Shown piece by piece: positions 44,467-55,550 of a DNA stretch of 64,000 bases (its first letter is position 1; every line of letters starts with the position of its first letter). The notes beneath the pieces were generated by a model that saw nothing but the letters and a program-made list of their open reading frames with translations, did not search any database and was not told the origin of the DNA. A program made the position numbers and the translations under genes. The DNA lies in assembly GCF_040954645.1 (NCBI RefSeq), contig NC_092806.1, forward strand, positions 72,170,141 through 72,234,140, written 5' to 3'. The DNA comes from Diabrotica undecimpunctata (taxonomy: Eukaryota > Arthropoda > Insecta > Coleoptera > Chrysomelidae).

Positions 44467-45382
44467 CATTGTATAAGTAACTTGTTCGTGCATCAGTCAG
44501 GCACATTATTTTAATGCCATATTTCACAGGCTTATTGGGCATATACATTTTAAACCTACACCTTCCCCTAAAGCCGACCAACATTTCATCAATACAAACA
44601 CATGTGCCTACGGAATACAGTTTTTGACAATTTGATATGAATATATTAAATATGTTACTAATGGCTGCTGTTGGATCTATCTTTTTTCTTTCTTCTCTAT
44701 TCAGAGGGTTATCAAAACGTAAACATTTTAGAAATATGGCAAATCTTTCTTTTGACATAACACATCTAAATATATCTCTACCAGTGCCATCTGTAGCAAA
44801 TATAGAATTTATATCTTCGTCATTGGATTTGAAAGCTAATGAGTATAAAAGCAATCCCAAAAAGGCTTTTAGTTCTATTTCATCAATTTCATTTAGTTCT
44901 GGTCTATTCATTCTTTTATAGTTTTCACGAATTGCACGTAATTTAATATTTGTCCATTTACGTATTTCTTGTATTATATTCTCAGAAATAAGAAAATTAA
45001 AAAAATATGATGAAATTTCGTTTCTTACATCTCTGGACCGCACAGCTGGTACTTTTGTTACAAGGTTGTGTAACGGAGTTCTTACATTTTTCGAGGGTGC
45101 TGTAGTAGACCACTTAAAACGATTTTTGCCATAAAAATATGACTTACCATTATCATTTAAATGATATTCGTCTTCAGAACTTTCCGACTGCTCACTTCCG
45201 GTGTCGTGTGAACTTTAAATACATACTTCTTCACTTGCATCGTCAACATCACTATCACTAAAATATTCTAAATCACTAGGTACTTCATCAGCCCATTGAG
45301 ATAAAACAGCCTCAAAATCATCATCTGAAAGCTTTACAGTTTTGCGGCTAAATTTAGAACAACTGGATGAACTTGCTGTCAT
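43530..45382 (-). pseudogene. piggyBac-like transposase with one stop and a (TA)n insertion
   Basis: From ATG 45382 the frame reads an acidic Ser/Asp N terminus, a TAA at 45215-45217, then the transposase core: 'VRTPLHNLVTKVPAVRS', 'FLGLLLYSLAF', 'SKERFAIFLKCLRFDNP', the catalytic 'VCIDEMLVGFRGRC' (about 44555-44600), and 'KPVKYGIKIMCLTDA' up to 'YLYNAYIY' at 44465. There about 80 bp of (TA)n interrupt it and change frame. The rest (44460-43530) has 'NITADNWFSSIELVK' (second D), 'NRTKGGVDTLD' (third D) and a C-terminal cysteine cluster 'CYLCPSALKRRTFYVCFSCG' (about 43585-43645). Apart from these two lesions the gene looks complete. Confidence 0.88.
44383..44464. repeat. (TA)n expansion inside the piggyBac-like coding sequence
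   Basis: About 80 bp of TA placed exactly at the codons for 'NAYIY', which themselves read TATATATA. The coding sequence resumes directly after, in a shifted frame. Confidence 0.92.
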
Positions 45383-45650
45383 ACTAACAGCAAAAGAATA
45401 CACTACACTGCTTTTAACTATAGTAACGTAAATACTGACATGCGGTACTTGATACCGCAAGAAAACTTTATGTCAACGTAGCTCAAAGACGAAACGTGTA
45501 CTAAAACTGCAGCAGTTGAGAGCAGGTACAATTAAACCCCACTTGAAGGTACACAGATGGTGTTCTAAGAATCTTTTATAAAACACGTTTTACAACAAAA
45601 TATATTTTCGACTCGGTATAGCATACCGCATGTCAGTGGTTAAGGGCTAG

Positions 45651-46740
45651 AATTGTTTTTATTTTATTTTTGTTTGTGACTGTCTATAAATTTTATCTGG
45701 ATATTCTTGAGTGTTGCGTACCTAATTGTTGAACAGCATAAATGTTGGTTACATTACCAACAATATCCAATATTTTATCTGTTATAAAATGATTAAAACA
45801 TCTATTGGTTTCTATACTGCACGTGGTTCAATACCAACTAATCTATTCTTTCTTACTACAAAATCGTTACCATATACATCTTCTTCTAAATCGCACCGTT
45901 CAGCACTCCGATTAATAAACTTGGGTTTAATAATTTATAAAAAGCCAAAATCCCATTTTAGTTGTCAGTTGTAAGTTAATATTTAAATTTCGATATGCAT
46001 TTAGACGTAAATATTTGTTGTTCAGTTACCATCTGAAGGAACTCACTATAATTGTGAGTCCCTCCCTCTGGCAATTCACTTGTGACATTACTATTCACTC
46101 ACAAGCTCCTGTTATTATGTAGAGGCCAAATACCCTTATGTTAATATTATATTATATTCACAGGTCACCAAATCATAGTGAGTGAATATTTTATAACGAT
46201 AATGCTTTTTTGCTAGGAAGAGTAACTTATAATTTTTTTGTTGAGTTTATTTTAAAATTTTTTTGAGTATGTTACTAAATTATGTAACATAATTTTGTAA
46301 GAATAATTTAAGTAAAACGAAACAATGGCCAGTGATTTCAATCAGATTGTAGTCAAAGATTATTTTTATAGTTTTTTGTCGATAATTTGCTGATATATTT
46401 TCTGACGTGTATTTTGTTTGTTTTTTTGATGTTTCTGAGACAAATGTTTATTTTAGTTTTTTGTTCTTGAGATCCTTCATAAGCTTTCGGTTAAAATTTA
46501 TTGACGTCCGTTTTGTTTTACAGTTTAGCTGTATTTAGTGTCTTTATTTGTCAAACTGTGATACTTTGTTATCTATTTATTATCTATCGTTTCTCTCTCT
46601 TGACCTACAATTTTTTTACCATCTACATACTTACGATGTACTCGTACTCACCCTAATAAAGCTCCCTGACTTAAGCACCGTGGCCTTCGTTGAGTATTGT
46701 GTAAAAAAACTTTTTATTATCAACTTTTGTTAGGTTTTTT
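45651..46740. other. No gene seen
   Basis: About 1.1 kb of AT-rich DNA. A small palindrome 'gggactcacaattatagtgagt'-like structure lies near 46040-46070. No supported gene. Confidence 0.35.
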
Positions 46741-46744
46741 GAGA

Positions 46745-47240
46745 CAACTTGTTTATTCAGTTGTTCACTTTTGTCCTCTTCCTCCTTGATTCCGCGGTAG
46801 TGTTGTTCTCTCTACTGCACTGCGTGGATGTTGTTTTTGCGCCTTTGTGAGATGTGTTCTTACTTTCCGCTATAAACTTTCTGTATATCCATTTTGCCCA
46901 CTTTATATTACCAAATGAGTATTGGGATATCTTTAGTTTCGATGTTATCTATTTCGAGGTATTTATAGGTGAATTTTAGTCTTATACTTCATCTTTATGT
47001 TTTAAAAAGGTCACTGTATTATCATCGACTTTATATATTTTCAATATATCTATAAGCCATTCGTGCGGTACTGAATCAAAGGCTTTCTTCTAGTCGACGA
47101 AGTTACTCCTTTTTTGGAGTACGCTCAATTAGAAATAACTTAGTCTATAATAAGTTTTTCTTTGCAGACCATGAAACCCTTATCGCATCCTTTCAGTTGA
47201 TATTGTTTAGAGAATATTGTGTTTATTGTGTTTGTTATGT
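46745..47240 (-). pseudogene. Reverse transcriptase fragment of another LINE lineage
   Basis: The complement reads 'FSKQYQLKGCDKGFMVCKEKLIID' (approximate; about 47145-47220), then 'KKAFDSVPHEWLIDILKIYKVDD' (approximate; about 47030-47100; motif A), 'SQYSFGNIKWAKW' (about 46885-46925) and a tail 'HPRSAVERTTLPRNQGGRG' (about 46785-46842). The combination KKAFDSVPHxWL and 'P(K/R)SAVER..LPR..GGRG' marks a different LINE clade (R4/L2-like in style) from the other copies here. Motifs B and C are missing; stops throughout. Confidence 0.65.
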
Positions 47241-47244
47241 ATTG

Positions 47245-48180
47245 TAATAATGTTTATTATTATTAGATTTTTATTATTTTGAAAACCGTTTTAATTCATG
47301 TTGTTTTGAAGTTCTCTGATTTCTGATACATTGCAAATTTTGTACAGGTCTAGTGAATTGGTAACATAGGTCGTTAAAGTTATTTGGTAGTCTCGAAATA
47401 GTATTTTACTTCCTCTACTACAGAGTCTGCAGCCTAAATATCCCTGAAACATCCTTATTGTTTGCAGTCGACAGTTAACTTGAAATGTCCAACAAGAAAG
47501 TGTTTTATAATTCTAAACTACTTTCTGCTTGTTTTTAATTAAGAGTTCAGACCCAGCCTTTTTTTTTTTCGGTCACGAACGATGCTTTTAAACATTTTCA
47601 AGGTCAGCTCTAAACCAAAGTACTTTGTAGCTTATGCTTATTTATTGCCATTCTCTAGTAGAAAAAAATATTTTTTCACGTTTCCACCATAACTGCATAT
47701 TCCTACACCTGGCATTCCTGGAGTTTTAAATCCGTTTGTGTACCGGATATAAGTCAGATCATCGTAACGGAGTTTAAGTAATTTTAGCAGAAACAGTCAA
47801 TAATCAAGCGATATAACATTAAAAACTTTTGTTTTTAACACTTCCACAAATTTTAATAAAATTTACTGTAACTACATGAATGGAAGTTCATGTAGTTCAT
47901 GTAGTTCATCAAGTAAGGGTCGAATCCATCAAATACAATAATGCTGTCAGAAATTTTATAACACTTTCCAGACCGATGTCTACTTATTCAACTATCTGGA
48001 AAGCCGGTAAATATTAAAATCATTTATACTTATGTCTGTACGGCCGATAAGCCCATGGTAGAGCTTAAAGCGTAGTATGCTAAGATAGAAAAACTTATAA
48101 TGATGACCAAAAAACGAGCCCTAACTTTTATCTAAAGGGACTTTAGCGCTACCTTAATACATAAAGGGGTTGTGGATTAT
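47245..48180. other. No gene seen
   Basis: No coding or RNA feature supported. A short direct repeat 'ttcatgtag' occurs three times at about 47876-47906. Confidence 0.4.
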
Positions 48181-48184
48181 TTGA

Positions 48185-49040
48185 AGACTTCAAACTTGAT
48201 GTGGGGAACGGCAGGGAAGAGGAAATGATTGAATTTTGCCAACAAAGAGAAATACATGGGGTATATTACATCTCTGCAGATTATACACTTGGACTTCAAT
48301 ACAACTTAATAAAAATACAGTAGTTCGTAACCAAATAAATCATGTATTGGTCAACTAAAAATATCACAACGCTATCATCAGTGCAAAAACATATCCAGGA
48401 ACTGACATTAATTCTGATCATAATCCTGTTATTGCAAGAATGTTCGTGAAAGATGGAAACTAATCAAGAAAAACTAGACATCAAATTATTGAGAAACGGC
48501 ACCATAGAACAGACAGTACACAAAATTAAGATAACAAATAAAAGCTCAGGTCTACATGGAACATTTCCGGAACTATTAAAATTAATCAGCGATTTAATCG
48601 AAATTATGATCGAGAATAGAAGAGGCCAGAAATTCGTTTGAAAAAAAAAAGACTGCTATGTGATTCTCGAATAAAACTCGAAATTCGACTGCTTTTCTCA
48701 AAGTACTATATCTGGTCGACTCTTATATATGCAGTTAAAACGTAAACCCTTAAAACATCAAGCGTTAATAAATGAGAGGTCTTTGGAGTATATATCTATC
48801 GGAGAATCTTCATGGACACCGCATACCTCAAACGAAGAAGTGATGCTTAGAATAGGTAAAGAACTTTTCAACACAGTAAAAATTAAAAAAAAAACATACC
48901 TTAACAACATACTGAGAATAAGAAACATCCGACAATCGACAGGACTAAATTTTAAACCAGTAATAAGAATAGCTGAAGGTATATAAGAGTTTGCATTTGT
49001 AGTAGTCAAACTTCATAGAGGGCAGGACACTCTAAGAAGA
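48185..49040 (+). pseudogene. Internally deleted LINE: endonuclease end, linker, and C-terminal tail
   Basis: Plus strand: 'NGREEEMIEFCQQREI' (about 48207-48255), 'SAKTYPGTDINSDHNPVIARMFVK' (approximate; about 48380-48450; catalytic SDH of the AP endonuclease), linker 'EKLDIKLLRNGTIEQ' (about 48468-48513), then without any RT motif the C-terminal region 'SWTPHTSNEEVMLRIGKELF' (about 48807-48867), 'IRNIRQSTGLNF' (about 48918-48953) and 'FVVVKLHRGQDTLRR'. The RT core is gone, so the copy arose or decayed by a large internal deletion. Confidence 0.75.
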
Positions 49041-49044
49041 AGAA

Positions 49045-50580
49045 GTCTGTCTTACATCTTGATATCTAGGTTTTGTTTCCCTAAGTGAATTCTGATTATT
49101 GCTTCCTTAGTGTTCTTCTCGGGGAAGCAAGTGAGAACCATAGGGCGCTTAGGTATACTATTCAAATCTGCTCGCATCTCTAGGCCCTCTATAACCTTTA
49201 CTACATCCACAGTCCATTTCTTATACTACAGTGGATTGTGACTTTCGTTAGGAGTCTCAGCTACTGCTTGTTTTATTTTGGTAATGATCAGGTTTGCTTA
49301 AGTTTGTTCTAGTTGAGTATAAGAATGGAGTCTGTATACTACTTCTATCTTGAATAGTTTTGAAACGTTAGTATATGACCTTGTCTGCTCGTTAGTGTTT
49401 TTTATGATTGCTCCTTAAACACTTCTGCGACGTCACTATTTATATTCTCTCGAAATTTTTTAATACCTTCAGATCTCACCACTTCCGCCACTCTAGTTTT
49501 GAACGGGTTTTCTGTAGTTCAGATTTTAGAAGCTATTTTTATATGTTTTTTGATCCTCATCTTCTGAGCTTCAGTTGGGCCTTTGTTTATAATTCACTCA
49601 GAGTTTGTGGCTCCTGGGACAACTTTAGGCTCAGTAAAATAGAGTCTGTGATTGGAGTCGCCTGTCTGCCGTTATGTTTTTACTTTAAGACTTAAAAAGA
49701 TCACTCATTTCTAAGCCCCCTTCTGAGCCATGTCTCTTTTCCCTGATGAAGAGTTCGGACGAAATGTTGTCTTAAGTTTATAAGGCTATAATTCCCCACA
49801 GTTTGGATGCTTTCTGCGGCCTCGCTGAAGGAAACACTTTTTTCTTTGTACTAACCTCCCTATCTTTGCTATGTTCTCGCTGATCCACGGGCGTTAATGT
49901 AGTTAGTAAACATAACCTATATATTTATAGAATGTACCCTTTCAGCCACTGGTATCCACCGTGTTAATATAAAGAACTTTTTTATTAACCTCCAATTCCT
50001 CTGTATTTATCACTCAAGAGAAAACAAAGATATATGATCCCAGCAATGCTAAAATATGATTGATTACTGCATCTTTCGATATTTTTTTTAAATTTTTTTT
50101 CATTTTTTTTTTCTGTTATGGGTACAAATATTGATCTCAAATAATTTTAAAGTATTTTGGCTGTTTAACTAGTAAATTACTTATCATAATCAGCAAAAAT
50201 TTCGTTCATGAAGTTAAAAAAAGAAGAATAAATTAGAAACTAGATTTAATATCATAATTTCTTAACAATATCATGTATACGGCAGTCGCGTTCATAAAAA
50301 ATGTCCTTATTGATACTTCAAGAGTAAATTGGGACCACCATTTTATCAAATATCTGGTCAATTTGCTGTCACATTCTTTTCTGAAGAAATATATAGCCAC
50401 TTTCGCTCTTTAATAAAGAAAAGTGTTGTCCCTCAAACTGGTTGAAAGGGCAAGCATGTGAATTTATTTACTGCATGGGAGAGATACGAATACGCTTGAG
50501 ACTAAATTTTGTCGAGATTTTATTTAGCAGGCTCAAAGTTTATTACAATACAGAGAGACTGTTTCTACTGATATTTTCAA
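49045..50580. other. No assigned gene; possible decayed minus-strand coding
   Basis: Roughly 49080-49700 has somewhat higher GC than its surroundings and reads long stretches in minus-strand frames ('EAIIKNTNEQTRSYTNV', 'VDVVKVIEGLEMRADL'), reminiscent of a decayed ORF1/gag-like protein, but I cannot assign a family. The remainder is AT-rich and featureless. Confidence 0.3.

Positions 50581-50585
<5 letters not shown>

Positions 50586-50644
<59 letters not shown>
50586..50644. repeat. (TA)n microsatellite
   Basis: About 59 bp of TA, separated by about 35 bp of unique sequence from the LINE tail array at 50680. Confidence 0.96.
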
Positions 50645-50646
<2 letters not shown>

Positions 50647-50668
50647 CAAAACATTGCAAATACTATTA

Positions 50669-50679
<11 letters not shown>

Positions 50680-50760
<81 letters not shown>
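50680..50760. repeat. (TA)n array forming the LINE 3' tail
   Basis: About 80 bp of TA between the LINE 3' UTR and the target duplication; the second LINE here whose tail is (TA)n (compare 9843-9895). Confidence 0.9.
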
Positions 50761-50761
<1 letters not shown>

Positions 50762-50806
50762 CGAACACCTCTCTACCCTAAGGTGTGAGGTAAATACAAA
50801 TACAGG

Positions 50807-53800
50807 TTACAGATATACATTACATCTCAAATCCAATGGAAATCTGTGCACGAATTTTGTCCATTCTTTCTTGTTTTTTGCCTTATTTTGAGCTTCTGAC
50901 CATTCCATTCCCCTACTTTTCAAAATCTGCCCTACTTCGTCATCCCAGGTTTTCCGTGGTCTGCCTCTGGTTTTAAACTTTTTCACTTTAGCCTTCCAGA
51001 CTTGCTTAACGGGTCGGTTGTCGCTCATTTGACACAGATGACCAAACTATTTTATTTGTTGTGTTTCAATAGCGTGTAGTACAGATTCTATGCCCAGTTC
51101 TTCTCTAACATCTTCATTTCTTATTTTGTCTCGTCGTGTTATTCCTTTGACTCGTCTTAGATATTTCATATCAATGGCTTGTATCTTGCTTTTTAATTGC
51201 TTTGTTAAAACCTAGCTCTCGCTTCCATATATCAAGATTGGTCGGAATACTGTCTTATAAACTGTCATTTAGGTTCTTCTGCTGATTTCAGGTTTACCTA
51301 TGAATGCTCTACTAAGATTATGGTACACTTTTGAAGCACTACTTATTCTTTCTGTTATTTCATTCTGCATGGTACCTTCTCTGTCTATTGTAACCCCTAG
51401 ATATTTGAATGCATCTACTTGTTCTATGAGTTGTTGGTTAATTTCTATGTTAACATTTCGGTTAGTTTTCGCTATTAACATCACCTTGGTTTTCTTAACA
51501 TTAATCTTCATGTTTCTAATTGCCAGCTCATTATTCCATCTATCTATATTTTTCTGGAGGTCCCTCTCGTTGGAAGCACATGAGATCATCTGCGAATGCA
51601 CACTCAGCTATACCAACCGGTCGTAGTTTACTATATCCGATATGTACTTTGTGTATACTTGCTTTTGTTTCCTTAATTATGTCGTCAATAATCAATATGA
51701 ACAGTGTGGGGCTCATAACACCTCCTTGTCTTAGACCCTCGTTTATTGCAAACATCTCTGATTCCAAGTTATTCTTACGTACATAACTCTTGTTATTTTG
51801 ATACAGACTTTTGATAGCACCTGTTAGTTGATGGTCAATATTTCTATTTTGCAGACTTTTCCAAACTGCTTCCTGGGACACTCTGTCGAATGCTTTCTCA
51901 ATATCTAGAAATGCCATATATATTTCTGTGTTCTTTATTCTAGCTTTCTCAATTATTTGTTTTAACGTAAATATATGGTCTTGCGTACTGTGTCCCTTCC
52001 TAAACCCACTTTGTACTTCATCCAGATGTGGTTCAACAATGTGTCTTAATTTCTTTTCTAGGATGCTTTCGTATATTTTGGAGACGATACTGAGTAGATT
52101 AATTCCTCTATAATTTTCACAAGAACTAAGGTCTCCTTTCTTAAAGATTGGTAGTATTATGCCAATTCTCCAATCTTCGGGGACTGTATATCGGTTCCAA
52201 GCCATGTTCATAATTTTGGTTAAAAATTCAACTCCTTTCGGTCCCATTGTCTTTAACATTTCAGCAGTGATTTTGTCATGACCAGCTGATTTACCTCTTT
52301 TTGTATTATTAATTGCTTCTTTGACTTCTTCTATTTGAATATAATTTTCTTGTCCATGTTCTCCTTCTACTTCTATCATTACAGTTTCCTCTTTCGGTTG
52401 TCTTGGTGTTAGGAGTTCGCTAAAGTATTGTCTCCATCTTTCCATAATCTCATTTGGTCTGATAATCAGTGTGCCGTCTTTACGTTTCACCTGTTTCATC
52501 GTTGTTTCTTTACCTTTTCTTAGCGTCTTTACTGCCTTGTAAAACAATTTTTGGTTACCCCGACTATCTACCTCCATCTTCATTCCAAACTCATCCCAGG
52601 CTTTCTTCTTCTTCTTCAGTACCATTTCTTTCACCACCTTTCTTTGTCGTTTATATTCTTCGTAACTATTTTCTGTTTTCTTGTTTAAGTATATTTTCCA
52701 TTTCTGTTTTTTATATTTTATTTGGGCTTTTAATTCATCGTCCCACCATCGTGTTTGCTTCTTATTTCTGTTTACATGGTTTATTCCACACGTTTCTTTT
52801 GCTGTCGTCACGATGGTTTCTTTAAATTGTTTCCAAGTTTTCTGTAAGTTGTCAGTACTATGTGCATTAGTTAATTTGGCTAGTTTTTCTTTTATTTTAC
52901 TTTTGAACATGGCCGCGACTTTTTGGTCATTTAGTTTATAGTTTTTAATATTCTCGTTCACTTTATTATTTTTCGTTCTTTGTTTAGTGGTTTTAGGGGT
53001 TTTTTGAGGTAGTCTTATCTTTGCCATTACCAGATAGTGGTCACTATAGATTTCCGGCCCTCTTTTAACTCTGACATCAGTGACCTCTTTCCTAAATTCT
53101 CTATTAATGAGAACATAATCTAGAATTGATTTTTCATTTTTGCTTCTGACTTCTCTCGTGAACTTGTGTATATCCTTGTGTTCAAAAAATGTGTTGGTGA
53201 TAATCAAATTATTCTCCATGCAAAAGTCTATCATCATTCTTCCATTATCGTTTCTTGTATCTTCTCCCTGCATACCCAAAATATCTATGTTATCATCGTC
53301 TCTTTTACCAACTCTGCTATTCATATCGCCTAGAATGACTATTCTACCTTTCACATTTTCTATAGCATCATTGAGCTCTTCCCAATATTCTTCTTTAACT
53401 TTCAATGGTTTGTCATCATTAGGGCCATATGTGACTAATATAGTTGTTATTTCTGAATTATCTAGTGTTATCTCTATCTTTAAATTTCTATGTGATATAA
53501 ATTTCCAATTTTTAACATATGACATATAGCTTGCTCTCATTAGGCATCCTACACCTTCTGCCGCTCTACTATCGGTACTGACTCCACTGTACAAAAATAC
53601 ATGTTCTTTATCCAATTCATCCATTCCTTGACTTTTCTTCTTAGTTTCCGTGATTGCCAAAAAATCTAATTGTGCTTTGTCAAATTCCTCTATTAATTCT
53701 TTCTCTTTTCCATTGAGGCTTCTGACGTTCCACGTAGCCATTTTTATGTACGTTTGTAATCTATTTGCACCTTGATCTTGTATTAAATTTTCTTTGTTAC

Positions 53801-53948
53801 AGTTTTCTTTTTTGTTTAAATCATTTATATCGTTAAACCTTATTCTCGCCTTGTTTGTTATTCCATGTTGATCAGTTCTATTTGGCTGATGGTCTGCTAT
53901 TTCTTCCTGGATTTGTTGAGAGCCTTCATCTCCCTGTTCCACGTCCAT
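50807..53948 (-). pseudogene. LINE ORF2: AP endonuclease, reverse transcriptase, C-terminal domain
   Basis: An 802-codon open stretch (53948-51540) carries the AP endonuclease ('TWNVRSLNGKEKEL' about 53705-53740, 'AITETKKK', 'LGDMNSRVG', 'SDHYLVMAKI' about 53010-53040) and RT ('FKKGDLSSCENYRGINLL', 'QSGFRKGHSTQDH', 'FLDIEKAFDRVS', 'GLRQGGVMSPTLF', 'AFADDLM'). Right after the catalytic FADD a one-base frameshift near 51585 moves it into the frame 'ASNERDLQKNIDRW' (to 51269). Further stops lie near 51267, 51208 and 51040, at least two at expected tryptophans, before the tail 'FGHLCQMSDNRPVKQVW' and 'RPRKTWDDEVGQIL'. The endonuclease half is intact; the polymerase is not. Confidence 0.9.
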
Positions 53949-54640
53949 ACTTCTCCATTTATAATAAGTTTTTGAAACCCCGTTTGGACTGTATTCCCTT
54001 TACTCTTTTCTTCCTTAGCTTTAGCTCTAATTTCTTTTTGAATAATTCTCTGCTGTTTGCTCATATCATCATTTATATATACTTTGTGTTCTCCAATATT
54101 TCTTAGTTTGGCTTTATTGTTCATAAGTGTGTATTTCTGGTTACTATCTTTTAGTTCTAATAAACAGGTCTTTTCTCCTATTTTAATTACTCTTTCTATT
54201 TCAATCTCAATGTTCAGGTGCGTACTTATAAATCTTTGCATATTGCTCTTCACTGTTTCTACGTTATTTGTTTCTATTGGTAGTCCCTGAATTACTACAT
54301 TATTTCTTCTTTTCTCGTTCTCAAGTCTTTCGATTCTGTCCATTGCTTGTATAAGATCTTTCTTGATCTCTTGATTTTCTTTCCTGATTTGCGTATTTTC
54401 CTTTTTCAGCTCTTGAATTTCTGTTAGACATTTTTTTTGTTCTTGTTTTATTTCCTTCATTTCTGCTTCTATAAATTGTTGCAAGCCTTGGATCATATCC
54501 ATTATTTTTCCTGAGTTATCTTCTTTTTTCTCTTTCATGTCTGGAGATCTTTTAGTTTTTGCGCACTTTCCAAAACCAAATGTTTGTGAGCCTTTCCTTC
54601 TTTTGCCTTCATCCGTGGTGTACTCGTCTTCACTACTCAT
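53897..54640 (-). CDS. LINE ORF1 protein (coiled coil plus RRM-like/Transposase_22-like)
   Basis: 247 residues from ATG 54640, overlapping ORF2 by 52 nt. Residues about 35-115 form a Lys/Glu-rich coiled coil with heptad spacing ('IQELKKENTQIRKENQEIKK' region). The part that follows ('RRNNVVIQGLPIE', then 'RVIKIGEKTCLLELKD') resembles the RNA-binding domain of L1-type ORF1 proteins. It should bind LINE RNA and form the particle. No damage visible. Confidence 0.82.
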   Translation of the reverse strand: MSSEDEYTTDEGKRRKGSQTFGFGKCAKTKRSPDMKEKKEDNSGKIMDMIQGLQQFIEAEMKEIKQEQKKCLTEIQELKKENTQIRKENQEIKKDLIQAMDRIERLENEKRRNNVVIQGLPIETNNVETVKSNMQRFISTHLNIEIEIERVIKIGEKTCLLELKDSNQKYTLMNNKAKLRNIGEHKVYINDDMSKQQRIIQKEIRAKAKEEKSKGNTVQTGFQKLIINGEVWTWNREMKALNKSRKK

Positions 54641-54887
54641 TGCTTTCTAATTGTGCTCGTGATTTTGGCTCAGTTTAAATACCCAATCGCGTAAAAAGTA
54701 GACCCCGGTCAACCCGTCGTAAGTCTTGCTTTTATCGATCGGTCTTCTATTAAGCTACAGTTTTCTTCACAATAAATTGTATAATTCTGTTCTCTTTAAA
54801 TTCTTTACTATTTTTGCATTACGGCAACACCATTACATTATTTTTAAAAGGTAAAAAAGACTTGTTCATAGTTGGATTTATTGTAAC

Positions 54888-54938
54888 TAAGACGGCCGGT
54901 TTCGGGCTCTACAAATTGAAGTCATCATCAGTTCCACG
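54888..54938 (-). ncRNA. Degenerate hammerhead-like motif
   Basis: Complement reads CTGATGA (54931-54925), a poorly paired stem II region, GAAAC (54903-54899) and a downstream GTC. Core words are in the right order, but stem II (GACTTC opposite GAGCCC) pairs badly, so it is probably an inactive relic of a hammerhead-bearing repeat. It lies just outside the 5' end of the LINE at 54831. Confidence 0.45.
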
Positions 54939-54939
54939 A

Positions 54940-55550
54940 TAAAAAGTTACTTAGAAGCAAATGATACAATTGTAAGTTATTAAAGTAGAAATTATGAGAG
55001 TATAAGTGTATTGTAAGTATACTTGCATAACGTTACAAGGATTTATAAATAAGCAATCTAATGGAAGCAATGGCAGTGCCTTAAGAAAAGAATGAAAGGC
55101 GACAGGATACTTGATTTATATTTATTTTGTATGTCAGTAATGTGCATATACACTAAATTTTTACAAAATTATTGGAAAACAAAAACGAGAGATGAGAAAC
55201 TGTAAAAAACAGAAAGGCAATCTACATAGTAAACAACGCAGAGTAAAACATCAATTACATGTGTGATGAACGTTATTTTACTGTTTTCGCATATTTAAAA
55301 ACCATGTGGAACTAAGAATAGAGCTGTGAGAAGTTGAAAGGACTGTGTGGAAGCCATATGTTTTTTATGTATTTAACAAAATTGTACGACATTGTAGCAT
55401 TGCGCAAGCTGTCGCAAGCTCTAGAAAATATCGCAATTTTGGTAATTTTGAATACCGTTATACAACGATTTTGCCATAACCTGAAGTCTAAGATAAAATT
55501 AGTACTAAGTTTTCTGAGGATTTTAGGGTAAATAAAGGTGTAAAATAGTT
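54940..55550. other. No gene seen
   Basis: AT-rich spacer left of foldback 2; nothing supported. Confidence 0.4.

Larger units (their letters stand above)
43125..45650 (-). mobile_element. piggyBac-like DNA transposon
   Basis: Terminal inverted repeats CTAGCCCTTAACTACTGAC (43125-43143) and the complement of CTAGCCCTTAACCACTGAC (45632-45650), one mismatch in 19, bracket a single transposase gene on the minus strand. TTAA, the piggyBac target, occurs inside both repeats at the same offset (43132-43135, 45640-45643). Either the true ends are at these TTAA sites with palindromic flanks, or the repeats simply contain TTAA. Confidence 0.82.
50680..54831 (-). mobile_element. Full-length two-ORF LINE with (TA)n 3' tail
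   Basis: A 4152-bp insertion flanked by ATTATATTATTTTTA (50665-50679) and ATTACATTATTTTTA (54832-54846), a 15-bp target duplication with one mismatch. Element order on the minus strand is a 5' UTR of about 190 bp (54831-54641), ORF1 (54640-53897), ORF2 (53948-50807), a short 3' UTR, and (TA)n (50680-50760). It is the only apparently full-length LINE in the window. Confidence 0.88.

Noticed and set aside
49740..49785. CTGATGA...GACGAAA...GTC resembling a hammerhead core
   Set aside because: Between CTGATGA and GAAA there are only 11 bases, giving at best three weak pairs around a 2-base loop; the downstream text does not form stem III. Not supportable as a ribozyme.
51300..53529. Plus-strand hydrophobic open frames opposite the LINE ORF2 (and at 56740-58752 opposite the second LINE)
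   Set aside because: Apparent membrane proteins are complements of Lys/Glu/Asn-rich LINE sequence; no independent evidence of coding.
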